Origin: an uncultured Roseburia sp.
GTDB taxonomy: Bacteria > Bacillota > Clostridia > Lachnospirales > Lachnospiraceae
Direction of reading: 5' to 3'
NCBI GenBank assembly: GCA_945787015.1
Contig: CALZGM010000005.1
Coordinates: 62,001 to 126,000 of the forward strand
DNA length: 64,000 nt
In this document: positions 7,931 through 18,082 of the stretch, piece after piece
How positions within the stretch are numbered: the stretch's first letter is position 1
Layout: the number at the start of each line of letters is the position of its first letter
The notes under the pieces: generated by a model
Databases searched by the model: none
What the model was told of the DNA's origin: nothing
Seen by the model: the letters and a program-made list of their open reading frames with translations, nothing else
Program-made: the position numbers and the translations under genes

Positions 7931-8110
7931 ATGGCAAGTGCAAGTTGTGATTCCTGCGTATATAATGTATACGACGAAGAAGATGAGTGCTATTATTGTG
8001 AGGTAGATATGGACGAGGATGATTTCGCCCGCCTGATGCAGGGTGAGTATCGGGAATGCCCTTACTACCAGCTGGATGATGAATATGCCGTCGTCCGTCA
8101 TCAAATGTAA
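7931..8110 (+). CDS. Small Cys-rich acidic protein (DUF6472-like)
   Basis: A 59-residue protein starting MASASCDSCVYNVYDEEDE, preceded by AAAGGAGATACATA. It has CxxC at residues 6-9, CYYC at about 20-23 and a further Cys in ECPYYQLDDEYAVVRHQ, spacing that suggests a small metal-binding module. I recall this family as DUF6472, found in Lachnospiraceae; function unknown. Too short for usual ORF cut-offs but well supported by the ribosome site and cysteine pattern. Confidence 0.7.
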   Translation: MASASCDSCVYNVYDEEDECYYCEVDMDEDDFARLMQGEYRECPYYQLDDEYAVVRHQM

Positions 8111-8115
8111 AAGGA

Positions 8116-8144
8116 TTGCTTTTAAACCTATTTTTCAATATAAT
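8116..8144 (+). promoter_or_regulatory. Promoter of ftsH
   Basis: TTGCTT (8116-8121), 17-bp spacer, perfect TATAAT (8139-8144), 40 bp before ftsH. Confidence 0.7.
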
Positions 8145-8183
8145 AAAAGTGCTTTTAAGTTGTAACAAAGGAAAGGTATAGAG

Positions 8184-10145
8184 ATGGATAATAACCAAAA
8201 TAACAATCAGAATAATAATCAGAATGATAACCGGAATAACCGGGGCGGTCAGACCGCCATGGTCTTTGTCATGGTTTCGTTGATTGTCTTGTTTTTTATG
8301 ACAATGCTGATGAACCGCTTCGCAGCCATGAGTACGGAAGAAATTACGTACACACAGTTCCTTGAAATGGTGGAAGAAGATAAGGTGGAATCGGTAGAGA
8401 TTGATTCTTACCAGATTAACATTACACCTGTAAAAGAAAAGGCCAGCCTTTATGAACAGCAGGTGACTTATTACTGCGGATTGGTAAATGATGCAGACTT
8501 ACTTCCGCTTTTAAAGGAAAAGGGCGTTGAGATATCCCGCGTGATTCCGGATAATACATCTACTTGGATCTATAATATATTAAGCATCGTTCTTCCATTG
8601 GCGCTGCTTTGGATGCTGATGGGTGTCCTTATGAAACGTATGGGCGGCGGCATGGGAATGGGCGTCGGTAAAAGTAAAGCAAAAGTCTTTAACATGGAGC
8701 GTTCGACCGGTGTTACATTTAAGGATGTAGCCGGACAGGATGAGGCGAAGGAATCTTTGCAGGAAGTGGTAGACTTTTTAAATAATCCGTTAAAATATAA
8801 GGAAATCGGAGCAAAACTTCCAAAAGGTGCGCTTTTGGTAGGACCTCCGGGAACCGGTAAAACCCTGCTTGCAAAAGCGGTGGCAGGAGAAGCAGGTGTA
8901 CCGTTTTTCTCTCTGGCGGGCTCAGATTTTGTAGAAATGTTCGTTGGTGTAGGTGCAGCCCGTGTGCGTGATTTGTTCCAGGATGCACAGAAATCAGCAC
9001 CATGTATTATTTTTATTGATGAAATTGATGCTATCGGTAAAAGCCGTGATTCACGTTATGGCGGTAACGACGAACGTGAACAGACATTAAACCAGCTCCT
9101 TGCGGAGATGGATGGTTTCGATACATCGAAAGGACTTTTAATCTTAGCAGCGACTAACAGACCGGAAGTGTTGGATAAAGCATTACTTCGCCCGGGACGT
9201 TTCGACAGACGTATTATTGTAGATAAACCGGATTTAAAGGGACGTCTGGATACCTTAAAGGTACATTCCAAAGATGTTATGATGGATGAGACCGTTGATT
9301 TGGATGCACTTGCACTTGCTACGGCAGGTCTGGTAGGATCTGATCTTGCGAACATGATTAATGAAGCAGCTATTTGTGCAGTTAAAAAAGGCAGAAAATA
9401 TGTAAATCAGGCAGATCTTTTTGAAGCTTTTGAACTTGTAGCAGTGGGCGGAAAAGAGAAAAAGGATCGTATTATGAGTGATCAGGAACGTAAAATCGTG
9501 GCTTACCATGAAGTGGGTCATGCAATTGTAGCCGCTTTACAAAAGGATACGGAACCTGTTCAGAAAATTACGATTGTGCCGCGTACGATGGGCGCGCTTG
9601 GTTATACACTTCAGACACCGGAAGAAGAGAAGTTTTTACAGACAAAGGAAGAACTGCTTGCAAAGATTCGTACCTATATGGCAGGACGTGCAGCAGAAAT
9701 GCTGGAATTTGATTCTGCAACCAGTGGTGCAGCAAATGATATTGAACATGCAACCAATATTGCAACAGCCATGATTGCCCGATTTGGTATGTCAGAAAAA
9801 TTTGGTATGATGTGTCTCGCAAGCACAGAGAATCAGTATCTGGATAATCAGGCAGCATATAATGTGGCGAGTGCAACCCGTGCTGAATTAGACAAAGAAG
9901 TGTTGTCACTCATTAATAAATGCTATGAGGAAGCAATGCAGATGCTGACAGAAAATCGTGAGTGTCTGGAAAAGATTTCTGAATATCTGTATGAACATGA
10001 AACGATCACCGGAAAAGAGTTTATGAAGATTTTCCGTGAAATCAAAGGAATTCCGGAACCGGAAGAAGAAAAAGACAAGAAGAGCTTCATGGAGCAGGCA
10101 ATGGAAGCCGAGGGAAAATTGCCGAAGGAAGAAGAAAATGTTTAA
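8184..10145 (+). CDS. ftsH: ATP-dependent zinc metalloprotease FtsH
   Basis: A 653-residue membrane AAA+ protease that degrades misfolded and regulatory membrane proteins. It begins with an Asn/Gln-rich stretch (residues 2-20), then a membrane segment at about 25-45, an extracytoplasmic loop, a second segment at about 130-150, the AAA domain with GPPGTGKT (220-227) and [10 protein letters not shown], and the protease domain with HEVGH (442-446; most family members have HEAGH) and the third zinc ligand in [11 protein letters not shown]. The coding sequence overlaps uvrC by 8 bp, so the two are cotranscribed. Confidence 0.97.
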   Translation: MDNNQNNNQNNNQNDNRNNRGGQTAMVFVMVSLIVLFFMTMLMNRFAAMSTEEITYTQFLEMVEEDKVESVEIDSYQINITPVKEKASLYEQQVTYYCGLVNDADLLPLLKEKGVEISRVIPDNTSTWIYNILSIVLPLALLWMLMGVLMKRMGGGMGMGVGKSKAKVFNMERSTGVTFKDVAGQDEAKESLQEVVDFLNNPLKYKEIGAKLPKGALLVGPPGTGKTLLAKAVAGEAGVPFFSLAGSDFVEMFVGVGAARVRDLFQDAQKSAPCIIFIDEIDAIGKSRDSRYGGNDEREQTLNQLLAEMDGFDTSKGLLILAATNRPEVLDKALLRPGRFDRRIIVDKPDLKGRLDTLKVHSKDVMMDETVDLDALALATAGLVGSDLANMINEAAICAVKKGRKYVNQADLFEAFELVAVGGKEKKDRIMSDQERKIVAYHEVGHAIVAALQKDTEPVQKITIVPRTMGALGYTLQTPEEEKFLQTKEELLAKIRTYMAGRAAEMLEFDSATSGAANDIEHATNIATAMIARFGMSEKFGMMCLASTENQYLDNQAAYNVASATRAELDKEVLSLINKCYEEAMQMLTENRECLEKISEYLYEHETITGKEFMKIFREIKGIPEPEEEKDKKSFMEQAMEAEGKLPKEEENV

Positions 10146-12000
10146 TATTCAGGAAGAATTAAAAAAACTTCCGGATCAACCGGGCGTTTACATTATGCAT
10201 GATGACCGGGACGCCATTATTTATATTGGAAAGGCGGTAAGCCTCCGGAAACGTGTACACCAGTACTTTCAGGCAAGTCATGATGAGGGAATCAAAAAGG
10301 CACAGATGGTAAAACAGATTGCCCGATTTGAATATATTATTACAGATTCCGAGTTGGAAGCACTGGTTTTAGAATGTAACTTAATAAAAGAACATCGACC
10401 GAAATATAACACGATGTTAAGGGATGATAAAACATATCCCTATATCAGGGTGACTCTTGGAGAGGATTTTCCAAGGGTCCTCTTTTCACGTCAGCAGAAA
10501 AAGGACAAGTCGCGCTACTTTGGACCCTATACCAGCGCAGGTGCAGTAAAAGATACCATCGAGATGATTAATAAGCTCTATGGACTTCGCACATGTAATC
10601 GTAATCTTCCAAAAGATACCGGAAAAGAACGTCCATGCCTGAACTATCATATTCATCAGTGCGATGCGCCCTGTCAGGCATATATCAGTAAGGAAGCCTA
10701 TAGGAAACGCGTAGAGGAAGCCCTGGAGTTTTTAAACGGGAACTATTCCGGCATTATAAAGTCTTTGGAAGAAAAGATGTCAGAGGCTTCTGCCAATATG
10801 GAATTCGAGAAGGCAATTGAATACCGTAATCTGCTTGGCAGCGTAAAACAGATTGCGCAGAAACAGAAGATGACCAATACCGATGGAGAAGATAAGGACA
10901 TTGTGGCATTGGCGCGGGATGAAAATGATGCAGTTGTTCAGGTATTCTTTATCAGAGGCGGAAAGTTAATTGGCAGAGACCATTTTTATATGAGGATTGG
11001 GACGGAAGATACGAGAACACAGATATTAACTACTTTTATGAAGCAGTTTTATTCCGGTACGCCGTATATTCCGAGGGAGATTATGCTCCCCCAGGAAATC
11101 GAGGAACAGGAGATTTTGGAAAACTGGCTTACCGGCAAACGTGGCAGTAGGGTCTATATCCGTATCCCGCAAAAGGGCATGAAAGAAAAACTGGTGGAAC
11201 TGGCGAGTAAGAATGCACAGCTGGTTTTATCACAGGATAGAGAAAAACTGAAACGGGAAGAGGGCAGGACCATCGGGGCCGTGAAAGAAATCGAAAAATG
11301 GCTCAATATGAGAGAACTGGTCCGGATAGAAGCTTATGATATTTCCAATATAAACGGTTTTGAAACGGTAGGTTCCATGATTGTTTATGAAAAAGGAAAA
11401 CCAAAACGCAGTGATTACCGGAAGTTTAAGTTGCGTACGGTTACAGGACCGGATGATTATGCTTCCATGCATGAGGTTTTGACCAGACGCTTTACCCATG
11501 GTATGGCAGAGCAGAAGGAACTGAAAGAAAAAGAACTGTCTGATGAGTATGGCAGCTTTTCAAGATTTCCGGATTTAATCATGATGGATGGTGGAAGAGG
11601 ACAGGTGAACATCTGCCTTAAGGTATTAGAAGAACTGCACTTAGATATTCCGGTCTGTGGCATGGTAAAAGATGACAATCATAGAACCAGAGGCTTGTAT
11701 TATGAAAACGTGGAGATTCCGATTGATACTCACAGTGAAGGATTTAAACTGATTACCCGTATTCAGGATGAGGCGCATCGTTTCGCCATTGAGTATCACC
11801 GCTCGCTAAGAAGCAAGGAACAGGTTCATTCCGTACTGGATGATATAGAAGGAATCGGTCCATCGCGTAGGAAAGCACTGATGAAAAAATATCAGTCTTT
11901 AGACGCTATCAAAGAAGCAACGATAGAGGATTTAATGGATACGGAAAGCATGAATGAAAAAGCGGCACAGTCCGTTTATGCCTTTTTTCATGAAAGTTGA
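10138..12000 (+). CDS. uvrC: Excinuclease ABC subunit C
   Basis: A 620-residue nuclease that makes both incisions in UvrABC nucleotide excision repair. It has an N-terminal GIY-YIG domain (PGVYIMHDD...[14 protein letters not shown]), a UVR motif around residue 200-235, the RNase H-like C-terminal endonuclease ([27 protein letters not shown]) and a final helix-hairpin-helix ([16 protein letters not shown]). Start ATG 10138 lies inside the end of ftsH and is preceded by GAAGGAAG; longer in-frame starts sit within ftsH and are unlikely. Confidence 0.96.
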   Translation: MFNIQEELKKLPDQPGVYIMHDDRDAIIYIGKAVSLRKRVHQYFQASHDEGIKKAQMVKQIARFEYIITDSELEALVLECNLIKEHRPKYNTMLRDDKTYPYIRVTLGEDFPRVLFSRQQKKDKSRYFGPYTSAGAVKDTIEMINKLYGLRTCNRNLPKDTGKERPCLNYHIHQCDAPCQAYISKEAYRKRVEEALEFLNGNYSGIIKSLEEKMSEASANMEFEKAIEYRNLLGSVKQIAQKQKMTNTDGEDKDIVALARDENDAVVQVFFIRGGKLIGRDHFYMRIGTEDTRTQILTTFMKQFYSGTPYIPREIMLPQEIEEQEILENWLTGKRGSRVYIRIPQKGMKEKLVELASKNAQLVLSQDREKLKREEGRTIGAVKEIEKWLNMRELVRIEAYDISNINGFETVGSMIVYEKGKPKRSDYRKFKLRTVTGPDDYASMHEVLTRRFTHGMAEQKELKEKELSDEYGSFSRFPDLIMMDGGRGQVNICLKVLEELHLDIPVCGMVKDDNHRTRGLYYENVEIPIDTHSEGFKLITRIQDEAHRFAIEYHRSLRSKEQVHSVLDDIEGIGPSRRKALMKKYQSLDAIKEATIEDLMDTESMNEKAAQSVYAFFHES

Positions 12001-12038
12001 AGATTTCCCACAAGTGTGTTATATTGAAACTATTCATG

Positions 12039-12073
12039 ATCATAGAAAGTTCGCAGAGCGTACTTTCTATGAT
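12039..12073. repeat. 12-bp perfect inverted repeat upstream of hprK
   Basis: ATCATAGAAAGT and ACTTTCTATGAT flank an 11-base loop, between uvrC and hprK. It is not followed by a T tract, so it is not a terminator. It could be an operator, an mRNA stabilising or processing hairpin. Confidence 0.6.
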
Positions 12074-12103
12074 TCAAAAAGTCAGAAAGGAACGATAAGT
12101 GGT

Positions 12104-13051
12104 ATGGATGCAACAAAGGGTGTTGGAGTATCAAAAATAATACAGATATTAGACCTTTATAATTTTCTTCCGGATATGGATTTGAAGGGACACCGAATTA
12201 AGGTAAGTGACGTAAACCGTCCGGCGTTACAGCTGAGTGGATTCTTTAAACATTTTGAACAGTCGCGTGTACAGATTATCGGTAATGTAGAGCATACGTA
12301 TTTAAAACAATTGGATGCTGAGCGTAAGGAGGCTATTTATAAGGAATTTATGTCTTATGATATTCCGTGCATTATCTTTTGCAGGGACTTACAGCCGGAT
12401 GAACTGTTTTTACGTATCGCAGAAGAAAATAATGTACCTGTGCTTGGAACACGCCGTAGTACATCAGAATTCATGGCAGAGCTGATTTACTGCCTGAGTG
12501 AGCAGCTTGCACCTTGTATTTCTATCCACGGTGTATTAGTAGACGTATATGGTGAAGGGCTCTTAATCATGGGAGAAAGCGGCATTGGTAAGAGTGAGGC
12601 TGCCTTAGAGCTGGTCCGCCGTGGACATCGTCTGATTACGGATGATGTGGTTGAAATCCGTAAGATCAATGAGCATATGCTGGTGGGCACTTCGCCGGAT
12701 ATTACCAGATATTTTATTGAGGTTCGTGGTATCGGTATTATTGATGTAAAAACGCTGTTTGGTGTTGAATGTGTAAAAGAAAAACAGCAGATTGATTTAG
12801 TAATTAAGCTGGAAGACTGGAAGAAAGAAAACGAGTATGACCGCCTTGGTTTAGAAGAAGAATATACGGAGTTTTTGGGAAATAAGGTGGTATGCCATTC
12901 GCTTCCAATCCGGCCGGGCCGTAATCTGGCAGTTATCTGTGAAGCGGCAGCTGCAAACCATCGTCAGAAAAAGATGGGCTATAATGCAGCGCAGGAACTT
13001 TATCGCCGTGTGCAGGAGAACCTGACAAAACCGCAAAATGATGATGAATAG
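12104..13051 (+). CDS. hprK: HPr kinase/phosphorylase
   Basis: A 315-residue bifunctional enzyme that phosphorylates HPr on its regulatory serine and removes that phosphate, driving carbon catabolite control in Firmicutes. The N-domain (DINRPALQL-like VNRPALQLSGFFKHF) and the C-domain with SIHGVLVDVYGEG, P-loop GESGIGKSEAALELVRRGH and the RGIGIIDV signature are all present. The ATG at 12104 follows AGAAAGGAACG; the longer upstream frame would run back into uvrC and through the inverted repeat. It may be regulated by that repeat. Confidence 0.95.
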   Translation: MDATKGVGVSKIIQILDLYNFLPDMDLKGHRIKVSDVNRPALQLSGFFKHFEQSRVQIIGNVEHTYLKQLDAERKEAIYKEFMSYDIPCIIFCRDLQPDELFLRIAEENNVPVLGTRRSTSEFMAELIYCLSEQLAPCISIHGVLVDVYGEGLLIMGESGIGKSEAALELVRRGHRLITDDVVEIRKINEHMLVGTSPDITRYFIEVRGIGIIDVKTLFGVECVKEKQQIDLVIKLEDWKKENEYDRLGLEEEYTEFLGNKVVCHSLPIRPGRNLAVICEAAAANHRQKKMGYNAAQELYRRVQENLTKPQNDDE

Positions 13052-13076
13052 TGTGAAAAATGGAAGGAGAAAAATA

Positions 13077-14480
13077 ATGGAGAGAAAAAATGCTTGGGAG
13101 AAATACCCGCAGGGAGAAAAAAGAGAAGCAGTATTTCAGTTTGCAGAGGATTATCGTAAGTTTATATCAGAGTGCAAGACAGAGCGCGAGTGTGTGACAT
13201 ATATTGCAAAGGAAGCAGAGGCAGCAGGTTTTGTAAACCTTGATACTGTTATTGCAAATGGGACAACGCTAAAAGCCGGTGATAAGGTATATGCAAATAA
13301 TATGGGAAAAGGTCTTGCCCTATTTGTAATGGGTAAAAAGGGGTTAGAGGAAGGAATGAGCATTTTAGGTGCACATATCGATTCTCCGCGTTTAGACTTA
13401 AAACAGGACCCATTATATGAGAATACAGATTTTGCAATGCTTGACACTCATTATTATGGCGGTATTAAAAAATATCAGTGGGTTACCCTTCCATTGGCAC
13501 TTCATGGTGTCATCGTAAAAAAAGATGGTACGGTTGTAAAGGTTAATGTGGGGGATAAGCCGGGAGATCCGGTGTTCGGAATTAGCGATTTGTTAATTCA
13601 TCTGTCCGGTGAGCAAATGGAAAAGAAGGCAGCAAAAGTAATTGAGGGTGAAAATCTTGATTTGCTGATTGGAAGTATTCCGGTAGATGATTCTGACAAA
13701 GAGGAAAAAGAGAAAGCAAAAGAAAAGGTAAAAGCGAATATCATGAATCTTTTGTCGGAAGAATATGGTATAGAAGAAGAGGATTTTCTTTCAGCAGAAA
13801 TTGAGGTAGTGCCTGCCGGTGAAGCAAGAGATTATGGATTTGATCGTAGCATGATTATGGGTTACGGACATGATGACAGAGTATGCGCATATCCGTCTTA
13901 TAAGGCACTTGCAGCAGTGGAGGATCCAGAATATACAAGTGTCTGCCTACTGGTTGACAAGGAAGAAATCGGAAGTGTTGGTGCAAGCGGTATGCATTCG
14001 CGTTTTTTTGAAGACACTGTGGCGGAAGTAATGAATTTAGCAGGAGAGTATTCGGAATTGAAATTGCGTCGTGCATTAAGAAACTCAAAAGTACTTTCTT
14101 CTGATGTTTCAGCTGCTTTTGATCCGAACTTCCCATCTGTTATGACAAAAGCGAATACGGCTTATTTTGGAAAGGGGCTTGTATTTAACAAATATACAGG
14201 AGCAAGAGGCAAGAGCAGTTCTAATGATGCCAATGCAGAGTATGTAGGCTGGTTAAGAGACATTATGGAACGCAATGGTGTATCCTTCCAGACCGCAGAG
14301 CTTGGAAAGGTAGACCAGGGTGGTGGCGGAACCATCGCCTACATCCTTGCAAACTATGGTATGAATGTTATTGACAGCGGTGTGCCGGTGTTAAATATGC
14401 ATGCACCTTGGGAAATTATCAGCAAAGTGGATTTATATGAAGCATATAAAGGATATGTTGCATTTTTAAAGGAAAAATAA
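13077..14480 (+). CDS. M18 family aminopeptidase
   Basis: A 467-residue zinc aminopeptidase that removes N-terminal residues from peptides in the cytoplasm. Metal-ligand motifs HIDSPRLDLK (about 102), GHDDRVCAYPS (about 262), DKEEIGSVGASG (about 295) and the C-terminal NMHAPWEIISK are typical of M18. Start ATG 13077 follows GGAAGGAG. It is 25 bp after hprK and 3 bp before murB, within an operon. Confidence 0.9.
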   Translation: MERKNAWEKYPQGEKREAVFQFAEDYRKFISECKTERECVTYIAKEAEAAGFVNLDTVIANGTTLKAGDKVYANNMGKGLALFVMGKKGLEEGMSILGAHIDSPRLDLKQDPLYENTDFAMLDTHYYGGIKKYQWVTLPLALHGVIVKKDGTVVKVNVGDKPGDPVFGISDLLIHLSGEQMEKKAAKVIEGENLDLLIGSIPVDDSDKEEKEKAKEKVKANIMNLLSEEYGIEEEDFLSAEIEVVPAGEARDYGFDRSMIMGYGHDDRVCAYPSYKALAAVEDPEYTSVCLLVDKEEIGSVGASGMHSRFFEDTVAEVMNLAGEYSELKLRRALRNSKVLSSDVSAAFDPNFPSVMTKANTAYFGKGLVFNKYTGARGKSSSNDANAEYVGWLRDIMERNGVSFQTAELGKVDQGGGGTIAYILANYGMNVIDSGVPVLNMHAPWEIISKVDLYEAYKGYVAFLKEK

Positions 14481-14483
14481 AGT

Positions 14484-15392
14484 ATGAATAACGAGTTTCT
14501 TAACGAGTTACGAAAAAAAATAGGAGCCGAGTTTATTTTTGAAAAGGAACCAATGAAGCAGCATACAACCTTTCGTGTAGGTGGTCCGGCAGATGTGCTG
14601 GTTACGCCTTCTGCGGAGGAATTGCCGGAAATTGTGACGCTTTGCAGGACATTTGAGGTGCCATACTATATTGTGGGAAACGGAAGCAATCTATTGGTAG
14701 GTGACAAGGGAATCCGCGGTGTTGTGATTGCAATGACAAATCGTATGGGAGACATTGTTTGTGATGGTGAGACCATTACAGCAGAAGCCGGCGCATCCCT
14801 TGGCCGGGTGGCAGCGAAAGCCGCAGAGGAAGGGCTGACCGGCATGGAGTTTGCAGCGGGTATTCCCGGAACAGTAGGCGGTGCTGTGGTAATGAATGCG
14901 GGTGCTTATGGCGGTGAGATGAAGGATATTATTACAAGTGTCCTTGTTATGGATGAATTCGGCGAGAAAAAAGAATTGTCGGTGGAAGAACTGGATTTAA
15001 GCTATCGTCATAGCTGTCTTCCGGAAAAACGATATATGATTCTTCAGATAACGATGCAGCTTCAAAAAGGATGTGCAGATGAAATTCGTGCAAAAATGGC
15101 GGAACTGAGAGAACTGCGCATTACAAAGCAACCATTGGAGTATCCGAGCGCAGGAAGTACGTTTAAAAGACCGGAAGGGTATTTTGCAGGAAAATTGATT
15201 ATGGATGCAGGCCTGCGCGGTTTCCAAGTCGGCGGAGCACAGGTTGCAGAAAAACACTGTGGTTTTGTGATCAATAAAGATCATGCGACAGCAATGGATA
15301 TTTGTCAGCTGATGCAGGAGGTAACTGCAAAGGTTGAGGCAGAATTTGGAGTAACGTTAGAACCGGAAGTAAAGATGCTGGGAGAGTTTTAA
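14484..15392 (+). CDS. murB: UDP-N-acetylenolpyruvoylglucosamine reductase
   Basis: A 302-residue FAD enzyme that reduces UDP-GlcNAc-enolpyruvate to UDP-MurNAc, the second committed step of peptidoglycan synthesis. HTTFRVGGPADVLVTP, YYIVGNGSNLLVGDKG, EFAAGIPGTVGGAVVMNAGAYGGEM-type motif around residue 130 and the catalytic serine region YPSAGSTFKRP identify the type II (Gram-positive) MurB. It is followed after 2 bp by rapZ. Confidence 0.96.
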   Translation: MNNEFLNELRKKIGAEFIFEKEPMKQHTTFRVGGPADVLVTPSAEELPEIVTLCRTFEVPYYIVGNGSNLLVGDKGIRGVVIAMTNRMGDIVCDGETITAEAGASLGRVAAKAAEEGLTGMEFAAGIPGTVGGAVVMNAGAYGGEMKDIITSVLVMDEFGEKKELSVEELDLSYRHSCLPEKRYMILQITMQLQKGCADEIRAKMAELRELRITKQPLEYPSAGSTFKRPEGYFAGKLIMDAGLRGFQVGGAQVAEKHCGFVINKDHATAMDICQLMQEVTAKVEAEFGVTLEPEVKMLGEF

Positions 15393-15394
15393 CT

Positions 15395-16270
15395 ATGAAA
15401 TTTGTAATCTTAACCGGAATGTCCGGTGCGGGAAAAAGTACTGCATTAAAGATGATGGAGGATATCGGATTTTACTGTGTAGATAATCTCCCGATTCCTC
15501 TATTGGAAAAATTTGTTGAATTATCGGAGTTACAGAATGCAGAGCTGCAGAAGGTGGCAGTTGGAATTGATGCCAGAAGCGGACAGGCTCTGGACGAATT
15601 AAAGAGCGTATTAGACCATATTAAAGAAGGCGGTGGCTCTTATGAAATTCTGTTTTTAGATTGTGAAGACAGCATACTTGTGAAACGGTACAAAGAAACG
15701 AGGAGAAGCCATCCGCTTGCCCCGGGAGAGCGTGTAGACAAGGGAATTGCTTTAGAGAGAGAACGCCTGGCGTTTTTAAAGGAACGGGCGGATTACATAC
15801 TGGATACGAGCCAGCTATTAACCAGGGAATTGAAAGCAGAAATTGAGAAGATATTTTTGAAGAATCAGGACTATAAAAATCTTTTCATTACGATTTTATC
15901 CTTTGGATTTAAGTATGGGATACCGGCAGATTCAGATTTGGTATTCGATGTACGATTTTTGCCAAATCCTTATTATGTAGAAGGACTGCGGGCAAAGACC
16001 GGAAACGATAAGGAAATCCAGGAATATGTTTTACAATTTAATGAGGCGCATGAGTTCCTGGATAAGCTGACAGAAATGATTAACTTTTTAATTCCCAATT
16101 ATATCTCAGAGGGAAAAAATCAACTGGTTATTTCTATCGGATGTACCGGCGGAAAACACCGCTCGGTAACGTTGGCAAATGAATTATACAAACGCCTTTC
16201 AAATAAGACTGAATATGGATTAAAGATAGAGCATCGTGATATTGGAAAGGATGCGTTAAGAGGAAAATAG
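15395..16270 (+). CDS. rapZ: RNase adapter / nucleotide-binding protein RapZ (YvcJ)
   Basis: A 291-residue P-loop protein. N-terminal GMSGAGKSTALKMMEDIGF and C-terminal GCTGGKHRSVTLANEL are diagnostic. In Enterobacteria RapZ controls glucosamine-6-phosphate synthase through a small RNA; in Firmicutes YvcJ binds and hydrolyses nucleotides and affects competence. Its stop abuts the whiA start with no gap, so translation is probably coupled. Confidence 0.95.
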   Translation: MKFVILTGMSGAGKSTALKMMEDIGFYCVDNLPIPLLEKFVELSELQNAELQKVAVGIDARSGQALDELKSVLDHIKEGGGSYEILFLDCEDSILVKRYKETRRSHPLAPGERVDKGIALERERLAFLKERADYILDTSQLLTRELKAEIEKIFLKNQDYKNLFITILSFGFKYGIPADSDLVFDVRFLPNPYYVEGLRAKTGNDKEIQEYVLQFNEAHEFLDKLTEMINFLIPNYISEGKNQLVISIGCTGGKHRSVTLANELYKRLSNKTEYGLKIEHRDIGKDALRGK

Positions 16271-17104
16271 ATGTCATTTTCAAGTGAAGTAAAGAAAGAG
16301 CTTTCCCTCCATGTAGGGAAGAGCAGACATTGCCAACTTGCGGAACTTGCAGCTTTGCTTGCATGGCAGACGGATAATGAACTTTTAGAAGAGAAAGTGA
16401 GGGTATTGCTGCACAGACTTTTCTCTGTTAATTGTTTGGAAGAAGATGAAAAGCGTGTTTATGAAGCTGTGAAGATGTGGGATGATGAAAAAGCCATGCC
16501 ATATGTGCCAGGTGAAGTCGATGGAATTTTGCTCCAACAGTCCTGCTGTAAACGAGCTTTTATACGAGGAGCTTTTCTGGCAGGAGGTTCGATTAGTAAT
16601 CCAAACAAATCCTACCACTTTGAAGTAGTCTGTCAGCAAAGAAAGCAGGCAGAGCAGCTACAGGAACTAATTAACAGTTTTGGCATGGATGCAAAAATTG
16701 TAGAACGAAAGAAACACTATGTTGTGTATTTAAAAGAGGGCTCACAGATTGTAGATATTTTAAATGTCATGGAAGCTCATGTGGCATTGATGAATTTGGA
16801 AAATGTCAGAATTTTAAAAGAAATGAGAAACTCAGTGAACCGCAAGGTCAATTGTGAGACGGCGAATATCAGTAAAACAGTAAATGCAGCAGTAAAGCAG
16901 GTGGAAGATATTATTTATCTAAGGGATACTGTGGGCCTTAACAGCCTGCCGGAAAACTTAAGGGAGATGGCAGAGCTGCGTCTGGAGTATCCGGAAGCTC
17001 CGCTAAAGGAATTGGGAACGTATCTGAATCCGCCTGTAGGCAAGTCCGGCGTCAATCACAGACTGCGAAAAATCAGCATGATTGCTGAGGCACAGAGACA
17101 TTAG
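16271..17104 (+). CDS. whiA: DNA-binding protein WhiA
   Basis: A 277-residue regulator with an N-terminal LAGLIDADG-like half (CKRAFIRGAFLAGGSISNPNKSYHFEVVC) and a C-terminal HTH (NREAD-type RKVNCETANISKTVNAAVKQ and LGTYLNPPVGKSGVNHRLRKI). It is involved in sporulation or cell division depending on the organism. It is shorter than the usual 310-320 residues, the shortening lying in the N-terminal half. The gluconeogenesis factor yvcK, normally between rapZ and whiA, is absent. Confidence 0.93.
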   Translation: MSFSSEVKKELSLHVGKSRHCQLAELAALLAWQTDNELLEEKVRVLLHRLFSVNCLEEDEKRVYEAVKMWDDEKAMPYVPGEVDGILLQQSCCKRAFIRGAFLAGGSISNPNKSYHFEVVCQQRKQAEQLQELINSFGMDAKIVERKKHYVVYLKEGSQIVDILNVMEAHVALMNLENVRILKEMRNSVNRKVNCETANISKTVNAAVKQVEDIIYLRDTVGLNSLPENLREMAELRLEYPEAPLKELGTYLNPPVGKSGVNHRLRKISMIAEAQRH

Positions 17105-17113
17105 AGGTTTTGG

Positions 17114-18013
17114 ATGAAGAAATTATTATTTGTATTTAACCCTTTCTCAGGAAAGGCTTTGATTCGCAACTGCTTATTGGAAATTGTAGATACCATGGTA
17201 AAAGCAGATTATGAGGTGACAATTTATCCGACACAGTGTGCCGGCGATGCGAAGGAAAAGGTGCAAAGGGAAGCGATAGGGTATGACTTGGTCGTGTGCA
17301 GTGGTGGGGATGGAACATTGGACGAAACAGTATCCGGAATCATGAACTGTGGAAAAAGGGTTCCGCTTGGATATATTCCGGCGGGCAGCACCAATGACTT
17401 TGCCACTTCCATCGGAATTCCAAAGGATATGGAAGCAGCAGCTTTCGATGCGGTAAACGGAGAACCGTTTCCATGCGATATTGGCAGGTTTAACGATACA
17501 AACTTTGTGTATGTAGCAGCGTTTGGACTATTCACAGATGTATCCTATAAAACCAGCCAGGAATGGAAAAACGTGCTTGGCCATGCTGCATATATTCTGG
17601 AAGGAATTAAGGGCTTACATGAGATTCCTGCTTTTCTTATGCAGGTAGAGTTTAATAACTGCTGTATTCAGGATGAATTTATTTATGGGATGATTACCAA
17701 TTCCACATCGGTGGGCGGATTTAAAGGAATGACCGGAACAGATGTACAATTGGACGACGGTGTTTTTGAGGTGACTTTAATAAAGAAACCGAGAAACCCA
17801 ATAGAGCTGAATGAAATCATTGCTTCTTTGGTGAATCTGGTAGATGACACTAATATGATTTATTCTTTTAAAACGGAACACGTGAAGTTTACAGCGAAAA
17901 AAGAAATTCCTTGGACATTGGATGGGGAGTATGGCGGGGACCATGCGGAAGTTGAAATTGAAAATCTAAAACAGGCAGTTGATATTCAGGTTAACAAGCA
18001 ACAAAAAATATAA
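17114..18013 (+). CDS. Diacylglycerol kinase family lipid kinase
   Basis: A 299-residue kinase of the DagK/YegS superfamily, probably phosphorylating diacylglycerol or a related lipid at the inner membrane face. FNPFSGKALIRN, the nucleotide-binding GGDGTLDETVSGI and IPAGSTNDFATSIGIP, and a C-terminal DGE motif (WTLDGEYGGDH) are the family signatures. Last gene of the run that begins at ftsH. Confidence 0.88.
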   Translation: MKKLLFVFNPFSGKALIRNCLLEIVDTMVKADYEVTIYPTQCAGDAKEKVQREAIGYDLVVCSGGDGTLDETVSGIMNCGKRVPLGYIPAGSTNDFATSIGIPKDMEAAAFDAVNGEPFPCDIGRFNDTNFVYVAAFGLFTDVSYKTSQEWKNVLGHAAYILEGIKGLHEIPAFLMQVEFNNCCIQDEFIYGMITNSTSVGGFKGMTGTDVQLDDGVFEVTLIKKPRNPIELNEIIASLVNLVDDTNMIYSFKTEHVKFTAKKEIPWTLDGEYGGDHAEVEIENLKQAVDIQVNKQQKI

Positions 18014-18082
18014 CTTTATTTTTCAGATAAAGTAAGATATAATACGGAATAGGGAACATATTATTAATTAGGAGGATGACTT

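Noticed and set aside
8184-8245. AAC/CAG-rich repeat at the ftsH start as a tandem repeat or phase-variable tract
   Set aside because: It encodes a short Asn/Gln-rich N-terminus and copies are imperfect; phase variation is not supported.
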